A stretch of DNA of 64,000 bases from Clostridium ljungdahlii DSM 13528 (GCF_000143685.1 NC_014328.1:2108001-2172000), one strand, 5' to 3'. Shown: positions 16,946 to 26,656, numbered from the stretch's first letter. Notes: a model not told the origin generated them from the sequence alone. Program-made: numbers and translations.

Positions 16946-17875
16946 TTATTGATAGTTTAAAGGAATAAAAGCATGAATGTATTCACTACTTGCACCAAGA
17001 ATTGCTACTAATCCGAAATAAACTAAAGTAAATACAATTCTTGTTGAGGTTTTCATTTCATAATATTCTTTTTTAGGATTTTTATAATACTTGTACAATT
17101 CTACAATTCCTAAAATTAAAAATATGATTAGCACAGGGTTGAAAAATTTTATACAAGCCAAAGCAAAAACAGGGATACCGATAAACCATAGCTTAGGTGT
17201 TATAGCTGTAGCGATTCTACCACCATCTAGGGGATGAATAGGTACTAGATTAAATAAATTCATAAAAAATCCTGTATATGCTAGTGCTAAGAAAACATTA
17301 TTGTGAGTTAAAAGATAAATAGGTATACAAAGTAGGGCGGCAATGCTGCCTCCAACTGGTCCTGCTGCAGCCATAAAAGCTTCATCTTTTGCAGTTTTAG
17401 GCATTTCCTTCATTGATATGAGTGCACCAACAAAAGGTATAAATATTGGAGTTGAAATAGGAAGATGAATTTTTTTAGCAGCTGCATAGTGTCCCATCTC
17501 ATGTGCAAACAATAAAAGTATAAAGCCTACTCCAAAAACAACACCGTATATGCTGGCGTATATAAAAATAGCTAATGTCATAGAACCTAGTGTATAAAAT
17601 ACCTTGCTTAATTTAAGTAGCACAAATAAGAATTTGAATTTCGCAAGAAATATCAATGCACCTTTAAATTTTAAAAGAAAAGCTCCTACTATTCCTAAAA
17701 TGCCAATTTTACTTTTTTTTGACTTCATCTTTTTTAGTATAGGAGGCCTTACGTTTGAGTTTTCTGTAAATTCCTCATTAGCATCTGTTGTATAAGGCAC
17801 ATTATCTCCCTTGATTTCAGTATATAGATTATTTACAGATTGATTTTCGTTTTTTGATTTAGTCATACCAAACAT
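16946..17875 (-). CDS. Site-2 protease family membrane metalloprotease (M50)
   Basis: The product is 309 residues with a charged N terminus of about 60 residues and then several membrane helices. The zinc motif FAHEMGHYAAAKK (HExxH) lies near residue 128 and the second signature, NLVPIHPLDGGRI, supplies the third ligand Asp, so the active site is complete. Such enzymes cut membrane-embedded substrates or, in the smaller bacterial forms, serve unknown housekeeping roles. An AGAGGTGAT ribosome site precedes the ATG. It stands alone, with no sigma or anti-sigma gene nearby. Confidence 0.88.
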   Translation of the reverse strand: MFGMTKSKNENQSVNNLYTEIKGDNVPYTTDANEEFTENSNVRPPILKKMKSKKSKIGILGIVGAFLLKFKGALIFLAKFKFLFVLLKLSKVFYTLGSMTLAIFIYASIYGVVFGVGFILLLFAHEMGHYAAAKKIHLPISTPIFIPFVGALISMKEMPKTAKDEAFMAAAGPVGGSIAALLCIPIYLLTHNNVFLALAYTGFFMNLFNLVPIHPLDGGRIATAITPKLWFIGIPVFALACIKFFNPVLIIFLILGIVELYKYYKNPKKEYYEMKTSTRIVFTLVYFGLVAILGASSEYIHAFIPLNYQ

Positions 17876-18075
17876 TTAAATCACCTCTTTATATATCTCG
17901 TGTAGTATATACTATATTCCATTATATAAATGATAACAAAATAAAAAATATTAGTAAAATGGAAAGTTATTATAGAATAGAATATTAACTATCAATATAA
18001 TTGATTTTTCCAGTATTTGATAATAGAAATTAGATAAATATTTTGCTATAATATATTATAGGTGGTGAGATATAT

Positions 18076-18405
18076 ATGGATAAAGAAATTCTGGAAATTT
18101 TAAAGGCTATGCAGCAGGATATGAAATCAATGAAACAAGACATAAATTCGGTGGAACAAGATATAAGTTCGATGAAGCAAGATATAGCATCGATAAAATC
18201 TACACAAAAAGAACATACCCAGCTATTAAGTGCTTTAGAACATAAGACAAATGTAATTTCAGCAGAACAGGAAAATTTGAAGCATGAAGTTGCTGAAATT
18301 AAAGGAGAAGTTAAAGGCATAAGAAAAAGCTTAAGTAATGTAGAACTCATCACAGCTAGCAATTGGTCTGATATTGTTAAATTAAAAGCAATTAAACAAG
18401 TATGA
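18076..18405 (+). CDS. Small coiled-coil protein with heptad repeats
   Basis: The 109-residue protein is almost entirely predicted helix. Residues about 16-38 are three near-identical seven-residue units (SMKQDIN, SVEQDIS, SMKQDIA), encoded by 21-base tandem repeats, followed by a longer coiled coil. No enzymatic motif, signal peptide or membrane helix is seen. GGTGGTGAG precedes the ATG, and a clear terminator follows. Similar short coiled-coil proteins are common in clostridia and their role is unknown. Confidence 0.75.
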   Translation: MDKEILEILKAMQQDMKSMKQDINSVEQDISSMKQDIASIKSTQKEHTQLLSALEHKTNVISAEQENLKHEVAEIKGEVKGIRKSLSNVELITASNWSDIVKLKAIKQV

Positions 18406-18411
18406 ATTTAT

Positions 18412-18435
18412 AGGCACTTAATTTAGTGCCTTTTT
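18412..18435 (+). terminator. Terminator of the coiled-coil gene
   Basis: AGGCACT (18412-18418) pairs with AGTGCCT (18425-18431), followed by TTTT. Confidence 0.85.
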
Positions 18436-18454
18436 AGAATGTTAGGTAAAATGT

Positions 18455-19900
18455 CTAATTTGGTAGTGATATCGTAAAAGTAATTGTGTCTTTATCATAA
18501 TTTGCCAGTATGATTCCATTATGCTTTTCAATTATACTTTTTGTTATAGAAAGACCCAATCCTGAACCTTCATCAGGATTTGTACGGGATTTATCTGCTC
18601 TATAAAACTTTTCAAATAGCATACTTACATTTTCTATATTTAAATTTTTACATTTATTGCTTATACTGATTAAAACATTTTTATCACATTGGACTAAAGA
18701 TACATTCACATCTGAAGGTTTTATACTGTATTTTAGAGCATTGTACATCAGATTATTTAAAGCCCTCACAAATAAATTGATGTCAATTGTGACCATTATG
18801 TTTTCAGCACATATGTTATCTACAATATTTAACTTTGAATTTTCAAAAGTAATTGAAAATTCGTCAATTAACTGGTAAATGAGTTCATTTAAGCATACTG
18901 TAGACAGGTGCAATTTTAAGTCTCCACCATTTAGCTTTGTGAACATAAATAAGTTATCCGTAAGTTTCTTCATGGTTTCAGCTTTCTTTAATGATATATT
19001 TATAAATCTTTGCATCTCTTCTTTAGATTCATACTCACTATTATCTATAATTTGTAAAAATCCAATTATGCTTGTAAGTGGGCTTCTTATGTCATGGGCT
19101 ACATTTGTTATAAGTGCATTTTTAGAAACTTCAATTTTTTTCTCGTTTTCGATTTTTTCATTTATTTTATCTGCCATAAAGTTTATATTTTTAGATATCT
19201 CAGATAGTTCATCATGACCTTTTTGACGTATTTTAAAATTTAAGTTTTCATTTGCAATAGTTTTTATACCGCAGCACATTTCATTTATGTATTTCATCCT
19301 ATGATGGGTTATTATGAAAAATATCAACATACATATGGAAAGCAAAATTAAAATGTTTTTGTCTCCCACTAGTGTTCCTATTGAATCATGAGGTGTATTT
19401 ATAGGAGAGGCAGTAATCCAAAGTATGGAAATATCATTACCTGTTTTTATAGGTGTTTTGTATATATAATCATGATACATGGTTATATTCATCGTATGAT
19501 TAAAGTATTTTAAAAAGTCAGAGTATGTTTTTTCCAAGCTTGTATTTCCAGCAAGTTTAGATGAATTATATAAAATTTTATTTTGGGGATCAGTTACAAT
19601 AAAACCTAGTTTATATTTTGAATATTTAACTTCATATTTTGACAATACAGATTTATATTTGGAGTTATTATTGAAATTTACACCACTTGTATTTAAACTT
19701 ACATCACTGGAAATACGCGACAATCTGCCAAGGCTATAGTTGTAATTTTGAAACTTATAAGGATACTTTTGAGATACAAAACTTATGTAGGTTGAATACA
19801 CAGCCGTAAATATACAAAAACTTGCAATTAGTGAAAATATAAATGATATAAAGAATTTAGTTTGAATACCTGCTATTTTAACTTTCAATTTTATACCCAA
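18455..19900 (-). CDS. Membrane sensor histidine kinase
   Basis: The 481-residue protein has a membrane helix near residues 15-37, an extracellular sensor of about 140 residues, a second helix near 177-195, HAMP, a phospho-acceptor His269 in AHDIRSPLTS, and an ATPase domain with N box LNNLMYNALKYS and GSGLGLSI. The form HDIR in place of HELR is common in VanS-like kinases. The TTG start at 19900 overlaps the response regulator by 23 bases; a second TTG at 19888 is possible and no ATG is near. It is probably paired with the divergent ABC transporter. Confidence 0.9.
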   Translation of the reverse strand: MGIKLKVKIAGIQTKFFISFIFSLIASFCIFTAVYSTYISFVSQKYPYKFQNYNYSLGRLSRISSDVSLNTSGVNFNNNSKYKSVLSKYEVKYSKYKLGFIVTDPQNKILYNSSKLAGNTSLEKTYSDFLKYFNHTMNITMYHDYIYKTPIKTGNDISILWITASPINTPHDSIGTLVGDKNILILLSICMLIFFIITHHRMKYINEMCCGIKTIANENLNFKIRQKGHDELSEISKNINFMADKINEKIENEKKIEVSKNALITNVAHDIRSPLTSIIGFLQIIDNSEYESKEEMQRFINISLKKAETMKKLTDNLFMFTKLNGGDLKLHLSTVCLNELIYQLIDEFSITFENSKLNIVDNICAENIMVTIDINLFVRALNNLMYNALKYSIKPSDVNVSLVQCDKNVLISISNKCKNLNIENVSMLFEKFYRADKSRTNPDEGSGLGLSITKSIIEKHNGIILANYDKDTITFTISLPN

Positions 19901-20558
19901 CTCCCCATACAGTTTTTATGTAATCTTTTTTAAGTTTTTGTCTTAATCTCCTTATGTGTACTGTAACTGTCCTGTCAAATTCCATGTAAGGTTCCTCCCA
20001 CACGTTTTCATATATTTGCTTTATGCTCAGTACATTGTCCTTGTTCTTTGCAAGGAAAGCCAAAATTTTGAATTCATGAGGAGTCAAATTTATCTCACTG
20101 TTATCTATTTTTACAGTATGTTTATCCATATTTATAAGCATGTCCTGAATTTTAATCAAGCTTGAATTGTCATGAAAGTTTGAATTAAATTCTTTATATC
20201 TTCTTAGGTGAGATCTTATCTTTGCAATTAAGAGCATTGAATTAAAGGGTTTTGCGATGTAATCATCAGCTCCAATAGTAAGTCCCATTATTTTATCTGC
20301 ATCGTCAACTTTAGCAGATAGTATTATAATAGGTAAATTTAAGCTTTCCCGTATTTTCATACATGCCATCATACCATCCATCCTTGGCATCATAACATCT
20401 AAAAGTATCAAATCTATTTTATTGCTTTTTAAAATCTCCAGAGCTTCAATTCCATCTTTTGCGCACAGGGAATCTATGTTTTGATTTTTTAACATTATAG
20501 TTAAAAGTTCTCTTATATTTTCATCGTCGTCTACAATTAAAACTACATTTTTATCCAT
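19878..20558 (-). CDS. OmpR-family response regulator
   Basis: The 226-residue regulator has a receiver with the phospho-acceptor Asp in LILLDVMMPRMDG and Lys in YIAKPF, and a C-terminal winged helix (FDRTVTVHIRRLRQKLKKDYIKTVWGVGYK). The ATG at 20558 follows AGGAAGGTG; an in-frame GTG at 20570 lies inside that site. An ABC transporter operon is transcribed away from it across 173 bases, the usual arrangement for antibiotic- or bacteriocin-responsive systems, so that transporter is a likely target. Confidence 0.92.
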   Translation of the reverse strand: MDKNVVLIVDDDENIRELLTIMLKNQNIDSLCAKDGIEALEILKSNKIDLILLDVMMPRMDGMMACMKIRESLNLPIIILSAKVDDADKIMGLTIGADDYIAKPFNSMLLIAKIRSHLRRYKEFNSNFHDNSSLIKIQDMLINMDKHTVKIDNSEINLTPHEFKILAFLAKNKDNVLSIKQIYENVWEEPYMEFDRTVTVHIRRLRQKLKKDYIKTVWGVGYKIES

Positions 20559-20731
20559 GTAAAAATTCACCTTCCTATTGTCCTATATTTATTATATACA
20601 TTTTTTTATTGCTTTGGCCAACTGTAATAAAATCTTAATAAACTGTATCAATTTTGTAATACAAAATATACCAGGTTTGTAATATGAGCACACTATAATG
20701 AAGTCATCATATAAAAAAGGATGTGAATTTC

Positions 20732-21457
20732 TTGGAAGTATTGAAATTGCAAAATCTATCAAAGACTATAGGAAAGAGAGAAATTGTGAAGAATTTAAAT
20801 TTGAGTGTAAAGGAAGGTGAAATCTTTGGATTTTTAGGACCCAATGGTGCAGGAAAGACCACAACTATAAAGATGATCGTTGGATTTTTAAAACCCACTG
20901 GCGGTAAAATTTACATAAATGGAAAAAATATTAAAAATAGTAGGATAAGCTCTATAAGTAATATGGCAGCTATGGTTGAAGCACCGGATATGTATCCATA
21001 TTTAACTGGAGTTCAGAATTTAAGGCAGCTGGCAAGGCTTGATGGAGATATTAGTCAAAGTCAAATAGATGAAGCTGTAAAATTAGCTGGATTAAGTGAC
21101 AGGATAAATGATAAATTTAAAAAGTATTCCCTTGGAATGAAACAGAGGCTTGGCATTGCACAGGTTCTCATGGGAAACAAAAAGATATGGATATTGGATG
21201 AACCTACTAATGGACTAGATCCAAGCGGAATGATTCATTTTAGAAATTTGTTTAAAAAATATTCTAGAGAAAAGAAAGTTACCATATTTATATCGTCTCA
21301 TATACTTGGAGAAATGGAATCCATGTGTGATAGAGTTGCATTTTTAAATGAAGGTGAAATTAAAGGAATAGAGGATGTAAATAACATGAAGGGAAATCTT
21401 GAAAAAAGATATTTGGAAATTGTAGGAGGAGAAGAAGATGATTTTTCCAATAATTAA
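20732..21457 (+). CDS. ABC transporter ATP-binding protein, BcrA type
   Basis: The 241-residue ATPase has Walker A GPNGAGKTTT, the signature YSLGMKQRLGIAQ, Walker B IWILDEPTNGLDP and the switch His in ISSHILGEME. It is closest to the bacitracin/lantibiotic-immunity (BcrA, LanF) class. The start is uncertain: TTG at 20732 has AAAAAGG at a usable distance, while GTG at 20723 lies almost on that site and TTG at 20741 is also possible. It overlaps the permease gene by 20 bases, so the two subunits are made together. Confidence 0.92.
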   Translation: MEVLKLQNLSKTIGKREIVKNLNLSVKEGEIFGFLGPNGAGKTTTIKMIVGFLKPTGGKIYINGKNIKNSRISSISNMAAMVEAPDMYPYLTGVQNLRQLARLDGDISQSQIDEAVKLAGLSDRINDKFKKYSLGMKQRLGIAQVLMGNKKIWILDEPTNGLDPSGMIHFRNLFKKYSREKKVTIFISSHILGEMESMCDRVAFLNEGEIKGIEDVNNMKGNLEKRYLEIVGGEEDDFSNN

Positions 21458-22616
21458 AAACGAGATCATTAAGATATTTTATAGAAAGAAATTTTTAATA
21501 TGTTCTATTATATTGCTACTTGTAGCTGCATTTTCAGTATTAGCTGTGAATAGCGAAAATGGAGAGAGGGGACTGCGAAAAGACAAAAGTATAGAACAAT
21601 ACTATAAAGATCAAAAAAAATTAGTAAAGGATAAAGCAAAAATTGCTGAAATCCAAACACATATCGATAACGTTGATAAAATGGTAAAGGATTATGAATT
21701 TCAAAAAACACATCCACTAGCATGGAAAGATACTTTAAAAAAGGATGTAAAGCTTATGGAAAGTGTTAATGACAGTAAATTGGATGATGCTAAAAAAGAA
21801 CAAAGAAAAAGTGAAATTACTTATAAGAAGTATTTATTAGAGAATAACATAAAGCCAGTTAGCAGTATTAAAGCTACAGGATATGTATTGTTTAATGATT
21901 ACAGCCTTATTTTGGATTATGGCATGATAGTGATATTTTTAGTAGCAGTGTTTATGACAGTAGACAGTGTTTCAAGTGAATATGCACCTCCTACATTAAA
22001 GCTTTTGCTTTTAAGACCTGTTACAAAGACAAAACTTCTACTTGGCAAATTTTTAGCTTGTGCCATTTCAAGCTCTGCACTTGTAGTGATTTTCAATTTG
22101 ATATTTTTTTTGTTTGGAGAAATTGTATATGGTTTTGACAGCTTCAAATATCCAGTTTCTATAGGACCTGAATTTAAACACAGCAGCATACAAAATATGG
22201 ACTTGCATAAATTTATATCTGTCATTCCAGGAACGTCAAGTATTATGCCTCTTTATAAATTTTTAATTGAATTTATGATCTTACAAATAATTTTTATAAT
22301 TGCAGCTACAAGTTTTTGCATTTTAATATCTACTTTAATTAAAAGCAATGCAGCAGCAACATCTACAGCCATACTATTTGGAGTAGCTTACATGATACTT
22401 TCAAAAATTCCTGCATTATCTGATAAGTCAGATATTATGCCAGCATTTTTTATAGCCCTTGGAAGCTCTGTAAGTATAATAACAAGGCGAATTGTACAAG
22501 ATACAGGGGCATACTATATAAATACGTTATCTGCAAGCTTAATAATGATTGCATGGTCTATATTATTTTTAGGATTAAGTACAATTATAGTAGAAAAAAG
22601 AGAAGAGTATATCTAG
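21438..22616 (+). CDS. ABC-2 type transporter permease
   Basis: The 392-residue membrane protein has one helix near residues 15-35, a large charged segment up to about 150 that is predicted extracellular, and then about five helices in the C-terminal half. This matches ABC-2 permeases of the BcrB/NatB kind. A strong AGGAGGAGAAG site inside the ATPase gene precedes the ATG. With the ATPase it should form an exporter, probably for a peptide or toxic amphiphile, controlled by the divergent two-component system. An R3 hairpin repeat begins at its stop codon. Confidence 0.88.
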   Translation: MIFPIIKNEIIKIFYRKKFLICSIILLLVAAFSVLAVNSENGERGLRKDKSIEQYYKDQKKLVKDKAKIAEIQTHIDNVDKMVKDYEFQKTHPLAWKDTLKKDVKLMESVNDSKLDDAKKEQRKSEITYKKYLLENNIKPVSSIKATGYVLFNDYSLILDYGMIVIFLVAVFMTVDSVSSEYAPPTLKLLLLRPVTKTKLLLGKFLACAISSSALVVIFNLIFFLFGEIVYGFDSFKYPVSIGPEFKHSSIQNMDLHKFISVIPGTSSIMPLYKFLIEFMILQIIFIIAATSFCILISTLIKSNAAATSTAILFGVAYMILSKIPALSDKSDIMPAFFIALGSSVSIITRRIVQDTGAYYINTLSASLIMIAWSILFLGLSTIIVEKREEYI

Positions 22617-22670
22617 GCATTTTCAAAGAAATAACAAGTCAGTATGCTAGTCTATTTTTTCAAATGCCTT
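22615..22670. repeat. Hairpin repeat R3, copy 1
   Basis: AGGCATTT at the stop of the permease gene pairs with AAATGCCT near 22660, with a shared centre AAGTCAGTATGCTAG. The same element occurs near 62933-62990, also at a gene end. It may serve as a transcription terminator or 3' stabiliser. Confidence 0.65.
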
Positions 22671-22753
22671 AAAGAATATATTTATAATAATTTGCAGAAA
22701 CTACAAGAGCATAGAAAAAAATTACAAAGGCTATTTGAAAGGGGAATTTTAAT

Positions 22754-23818
22754 ATGCCTGTTATTAATATGCTCTCTTCTGCAGAACAAGTAAAAGGTCA
22801 GGGAGTACTTTCTGCTTACGTTGAACAAGTTAATTTAGTTAGAGACGGACTTCAAGATAATTATGAAATAAAAGTAAATGCTTTTAAATTGTGTGATATT
22901 ATGCATTACCATACCATTGATTTTAAGTTCTTTTTAAGTATACCTTTTGCGAAATTATTGGGCACAAGTGTTGCTTATGTTCACTTTGTCCCAGAGACTA
23001 TAGATAATAGTTTAAAACTACCTTATATTATAAAAAAAATGTTTTACAAGTACATAATTTTGTTCTACAAAAGTGTAGATTATTTGATAGTTGTGAATCC
23101 ATATTTTATTGATACCTTAAAAAAATACAATATAGAAGAGGAAAAAGTAGTATACATTCCCAATTTCGTATCTGAAAACAACTTTTTTGAATATGAAAAG
23201 GAAAAAGCAAAAAAAATAAAGCAGGAGTTACGTATTCCACTTAAAAAATTTGTTGTTCTGGGAGTAGGTCAGGTGCAGAACAGAAAGGGTATACTAGATT
23301 TTATTGAAGTTGCCAAAAAACTTCCACAAATTCAATTTATATGGGCAGGTGGTTTTTCCTTTGGTGTGATAACAGATGGGTATAAGGAATTAAAAAAGGT
23401 TGTAGAAAATCCACCTGAAAATGTAAGATTTTTAGGTATCATTGATAGAAAAAATATGAATGATATTTATAATATTGCAGATATAATGTTTTTGCCTTCC
23501 TATAATGAGTTATTTCCAATGTCTGTTTTGGAAGCCATGGCACTTAAAATTCCCGTATTATTGAGGGATCTAGATATATACCATAACATTTTATTTGATG
23601 ACTATTTAAAAGGAAAAAATATAGATGAATTTGTAAAATGTATAGAAAGATTACAGGATAAAGGTGAAAGTTATAAAACTTGGTGTGAAAGGTCATGGAA
23701 ATGTCACAAGTTTTATTCCAAGGAATACATCTTAAACACGTGGAAGCAATTTTATGACAAGATATATTATGAGAAAAATAAAAGAAGAAAGCTTAAGGGA
23801 AACTTAAATGAAAAATAA
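22754..23818 (+). CDS. Family 4-type glycosyltransferase
   Basis: The 354-residue GT-B protein has a conserved C-terminal half: VVLGVGQVQNRKGILDFIEVAK for the nucleotide-sugar fold, and LPSYNELFPMSVLEAMALKIPVL, which contains the E-x7-E motif of family 4 glycosyltransferases. The N-terminal half is short and hydrophobic in places, suggesting membrane association as in lipid glycosyltransferases. The next gene starts 11 bases before its stop, so it is translationally coupled to a flippase-like protein. Glycolipid synthesis is the likely role; the acceptor is not known. Confidence 0.85.
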   Translation: MPVINMLSSAEQVKGQGVLSAYVEQVNLVRDGLQDNYEIKVNAFKLCDIMHYHTIDFKFFLSIPFAKLLGTSVAYVHFVPETIDNSLKLPYIIKKMFYKYIILFYKSVDYLIVVNPYFIDTLKKYNIEEEKVVYIPNFVSENNFFEYEKEKAKKIKQELRIPLKKFVVLGVGQVQNRKGILDFIEVAKKLPQIQFIWAGGFSFGVITDGYKELKKVVENPPENVRFLGIIDRKNMNDIYNIADIMFLPSYNELFPMSVLEAMALKIPVLLRDLDIYHNILFDDYLKGKNIDEFVKCIERLQDKGESYKTWCERSWKCHKFYSKEYILNTWKQFYDKIYYEKNKRRKLKGNLNEK

Positions 23819-24818
23819 AATGTTTAATATAATTGTTGTATTTATTTCTGCCTGTATTTTTTTCTTATTTTTCATTTTTACAAAAGGCATCCATTCTATG
23901 ATTCAAGAGTTAAAATCACTGGATATCCACTGGATATCTTTAGCTGTAATAGCTGTTATTTTATTTTGGACATTTGAAACAATGATTTTATATACTGTAA
24001 TGAAAAAACTCTATTTTGGGGAGCATTTGCTTTCCAAATCAATAAAATTTCAAATGGTTGGTCAATTTTTTGGAGCAATTACACCTTTAGGAGCAGGAAG
24101 TCACCCTTCTCAATTATATGCAATGACAGAAGCAGGAATGCCTGCAGGACTTTCTGGGTCTATATTGATAATAAAGTTTATGATACATGAAATAGTAAGC
24201 ATATTTTATCTAATAGCAGCACTGCTTTTTAGGTTTAACTATTTTAATTCAAAAATTAAATATTTTATTTACTTTGCAATTCTTGGTATTGTGATTAACG
24301 CAGGAGTGATGTTACTAGCAATATCAATTGTAATAAATAAAAAAATGACTAAGGCTATAATAAACTTTATTGTGAAATTGCTTGGAAAGGTTCATATTAT
24401 GAAAGATGTGGAATCAAAACAAGGGAAAATTCAAGATGAAATAGAAAGTTTTCATAAAAATGCACTTTTAGTAAGAAAACACATAGGTATGTGTTTTCAT
24501 GCTTTAATCTATTCACTTTTTCAGTGGGCTTTTTATTTTAGCATTCCTTATTGTATTTACAGAAGTTTTGGGTTTAATTCTACAGACTTAGGGACAATTA
24601 TGGCTGCCCAGGTGTTTTTAACAGTATTTATGACTGCAATTCCTCTTCCAGGAGCAGAAGGAGGAGCAGAAGGGGGATTTTACGTAATTTTTAATTTGTT
24701 TTTTAAAGCTAAAACCGTCATAGCCCTTTTTGTATGGAGGATAATTACTTATTACCTGTCTATTATAGTGTCAAGCATATTTATTTTAGCATTTCCAAAT
24801 GTACGTTTAAAAAAATGA
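23808..24818 (+). CDS. Lysylphosphatidylglycerol synthase/flippase-like membrane protein
   Basis: The 336-residue integral membrane protein has about eight helices and the signature of the LPG_synthase_TM (UPF0104) family: GQFFGAITPLGAGSHPSQLYAM and, later, IPLPGAEGGAEGGF. The MprF flippase domain belongs to this family. No lysyl-transfer domain is present. It overlaps the glycosyltransferase gene by 11 bases, and a second glycosyltransferase converges on it with a 2-base gap, so a lipid-linked sugar is its most plausible substrate. Confidence 0.87.
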   Translation: MKNKMFNIIVVFISACIFFLFFIFTKGIHSMIQELKSLDIHWISLAVIAVILFWTFETMILYTVMKKLYFGEHLLSKSIKFQMVGQFFGAITPLGAGSHPSQLYAMTEAGMPAGLSGSILIIKFMIHEIVSIFYLIAALLFRFNYFNSKIKYFIYFAILGIVINAGVMLLAISIVINKKMTKAIINFIVKLLGKVHIMKDVESKQGKIQDEIESFHKNALLVRKHIGMCFHALIYSLFQWAFYFSIPYCIYRSFGFNSTDLGTIMAAQVFLTVFMTAIPLPGAEGGAEGGFYVIFNLFFKAKTVIALFVWRIITYYLSIIVSSIFILAFPNVRLKK

Positions 24819-24820
24819 TA

Positions 24821-25993
24821 TTATTGAACAGTAATGTTTTGACATTTTGTATTTAAAATTTTACTATAAGTTTCAATTACTCTATGGGTGAAAATGCAGC
24901 TGGAATATTTCTTTGAAGTATGAACTGCCTCTTCACTCAATTTATTTTTTAAATTTTCATTTTTTAAGATTTTATCTATGTAATAGCTAAATTCCCAGGA
25001 CTCCTTATAAGAAAATCCATTTTTGCCCTGAACAATGATTCCGTCTATACACGGATCATATTTGCAAACTACAGGACACCCGCTGCTTAAGGCTTCTATA
25101 TAGGTTAGTCCTTGGGTTTCACTGGTAGAAGCAGTGACAAATATATCTGCTATTTTATAATATTTGTAAATTTCTTTTGGATCTATCATTCCTGTAAAAG
25201 CAACAGTATCTCCAAGACCTTCAGTACGTACCTGCTCTTTTAAATTTTGTAAATAAGGGCCATCTCCTACAATTAAAAGTTTAACATCCCCAACCTTATT
25301 AACTACAGTATTAAAGAGTTCTATGAGTTCACTTATATTTTTTTCTTTTCCTATCCTTCCAATATAAGCTATAACTTTATCTGTATTTTTAATTTTAAGT
25401 GTTGAAAGAATTTCTTTCTTTTCGTTTAAAAGCAAAGGTCTACAAAATTTATTTAAATCAATTCCCGTTGGTATCACATTAATAGGTTTATTTACTCCAT
25501 AATGAAGCAGCATCTTCTTTGTTTTTTCTGTTGGAACAACTACGCCGTCAAGGCTATTTAAAAGTAGACGGGTTATTTTCCCAACAGCACTTTTTTTTAT
25601 AAGTTTTCCACCAAATAAATAGTCTAAATATTCTTCATACATTGTATGATAGGTGTGAATTTGAGGCGCATTTATTTTGCTGGCGATGTACTTGGCTGTA
25701 AATAAGGTAGAAAATTCTGTTTGGGAATGGATCATATCAGGTTTCCAATCTATAAGCCTATTTATGATTCTATTACGAAAGGGAAATTTAATTCTGGCAT
25801 TAGGGTAAATTCCAACGCCAATGGACTTTAAGTAACATATATCTCCTATGATTTTCTCATTTCCTGTAGGAGATAGGGTTAGAATTTTAACATCGTAATT
25901 ATTATTCTTTAATTCTTTATACAAATTGTATATTGAAGTGACAACACCATTTATCATAGGAAAATATGTGTCGGTAGTAATTAAGATTTTCAT
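24821..25993 (-). CDS. Family 4 glycosyltransferase, diacylglycerol glucosyltransferase-like
   Basis: The 390-residue enzyme has the opening ILITTDTYFPMINGVVTSIYNL and IHSQTEFSTLFTAKY found in 1,2-diacylglycerol 3-glucosyltransferases, and the family 4 motif in TASTSETQGLTYIEALSSGCPVV. It should transfer a sugar from a nucleotide sugar to a membrane lipid on the cytosolic face. An AGGAGAAAT site precedes the ATG. It is convergent with the flippase-like gene, only two bases apart. Confidence 0.88.
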   Translation of the reverse strand: MKILITTDTYFPMINGVVTSIYNLYKELKNNNYDVKILTLSPTGNEKIIGDICYLKSIGVGIYPNARIKFPFRNRIINRLIDWKPDMIHSQTEFSTLFTAKYIASKINAPQIHTYHTMYEEYLDYLFGGKLIKKSAVGKITRLLLNSLDGVVVPTEKTKKMLLHYGVNKPINVIPTGIDLNKFCRPLLLNEKKEILSTLKIKNTDKVIAYIGRIGKEKNISELIELFNTVVNKVGDVKLLIVGDGPYLQNLKEQVRTEGLGDTVAFTGMIDPKEIYKYYKIADIFVTASTSETQGLTYIEALSSGCPVVCKYDPCIDGIIVQGKNGFSYKESWEFSYYIDKILKNENLKNKLSEEAVHTSKKYSSCIFTHRVIETYSKILNTKCQNITVQ

Positions 25994-26131
25994 TTTGTAT
26001 TTCTCCTAATCTAATTAGAATTTTCTATTCCTAATTAGTGTTTCCAATAATACATAAAAAAATAATGAAACGTAATATAATTTTAAATTTATCATAGAAT
26101 TAACTATAATGATATTTTTTAGGAGAGAAGT

Positions 26132-26656
26132 ATGCCAGGCGATATATCAAAACATACAAAATATATTGTTAATTTACCTTATCCTAAGCCAAGAGTGGAA
26201 AAAACAAGTATAGGATATGCGAATGTTCTTCTTAAAGATTATGCAGGAGAAGTAAGTGAATTTACTGCAGTCTCCCTCTATGTGTATCAACATATGGTAA
26301 GTGAAGGAATATTTGAAGATTATGCCAAGATTATAGGGGGTATATCTATGGCTGAAATGAAACATCTAGAGCTTATAGGAAAAACAGTTAAACTTCTTGG
26401 TATAAAGCCAGTTTATATTGATTCTGCATGTCCACCTGGACAGTTATGGACACCTGCTTACGTTAACTTTATGACCTTCATTAAAGATATGCTTTTAGAA
26501 GATATTAAATCGGAAAAAAAGGCTATTAAAAATTACAAGTATCATATATCAATAATTAAAGATAGATATATACAGGAACTTATTAAAAGAATAATTATGG
26601 ATGAAGAGTTACATCTAAAGTTGTTTACAGAATTATATGAGAAGTATAGCTCTTAA
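26132..26656 (+). CDS. Rubrerythrin-like diiron protein
   Basis: The 174-residue protein shows the ferritin-like four-helix bundle with iron ligands in the expected places: GEVSEFTAVSLY on helix 1, SMAEMKHLELIG (ExxH) on helix 2, LLEDIKSEKKAI on helix 3, and MDEELHLKLF (ExxH) on helix 4. No rubredoxin domain is attached. Such proteins reduce peroxide or act in iron handling; some resemble manganese catalase. AGGAGAGAAG precedes the ATG. It stands alone, ending at a repeat hairpin before motB. Confidence 0.8.
   Translation: MPGDISKHTKYIVNLPYPKPRVEKTSIGYANVLLKDYAGEVSEFTAVSLYVYQHMVSEGIFEDYAKIIGGISMAEMKHLELIGKTVKLLGIKPVYIDSACPPGQLWTPAYVNFMTFIKDMLLEDIKSEKKAIKNYKYHISIIKDRYIQELIKRIIMDEELHLKLFTELYEKYSS

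Noticed and set aside
17604..17795. Short plus-strand frame inside the M50 protease gene
   Set aside because: It has no ribosome site or conserved pattern and lies antisense to the protease's coding sequence.
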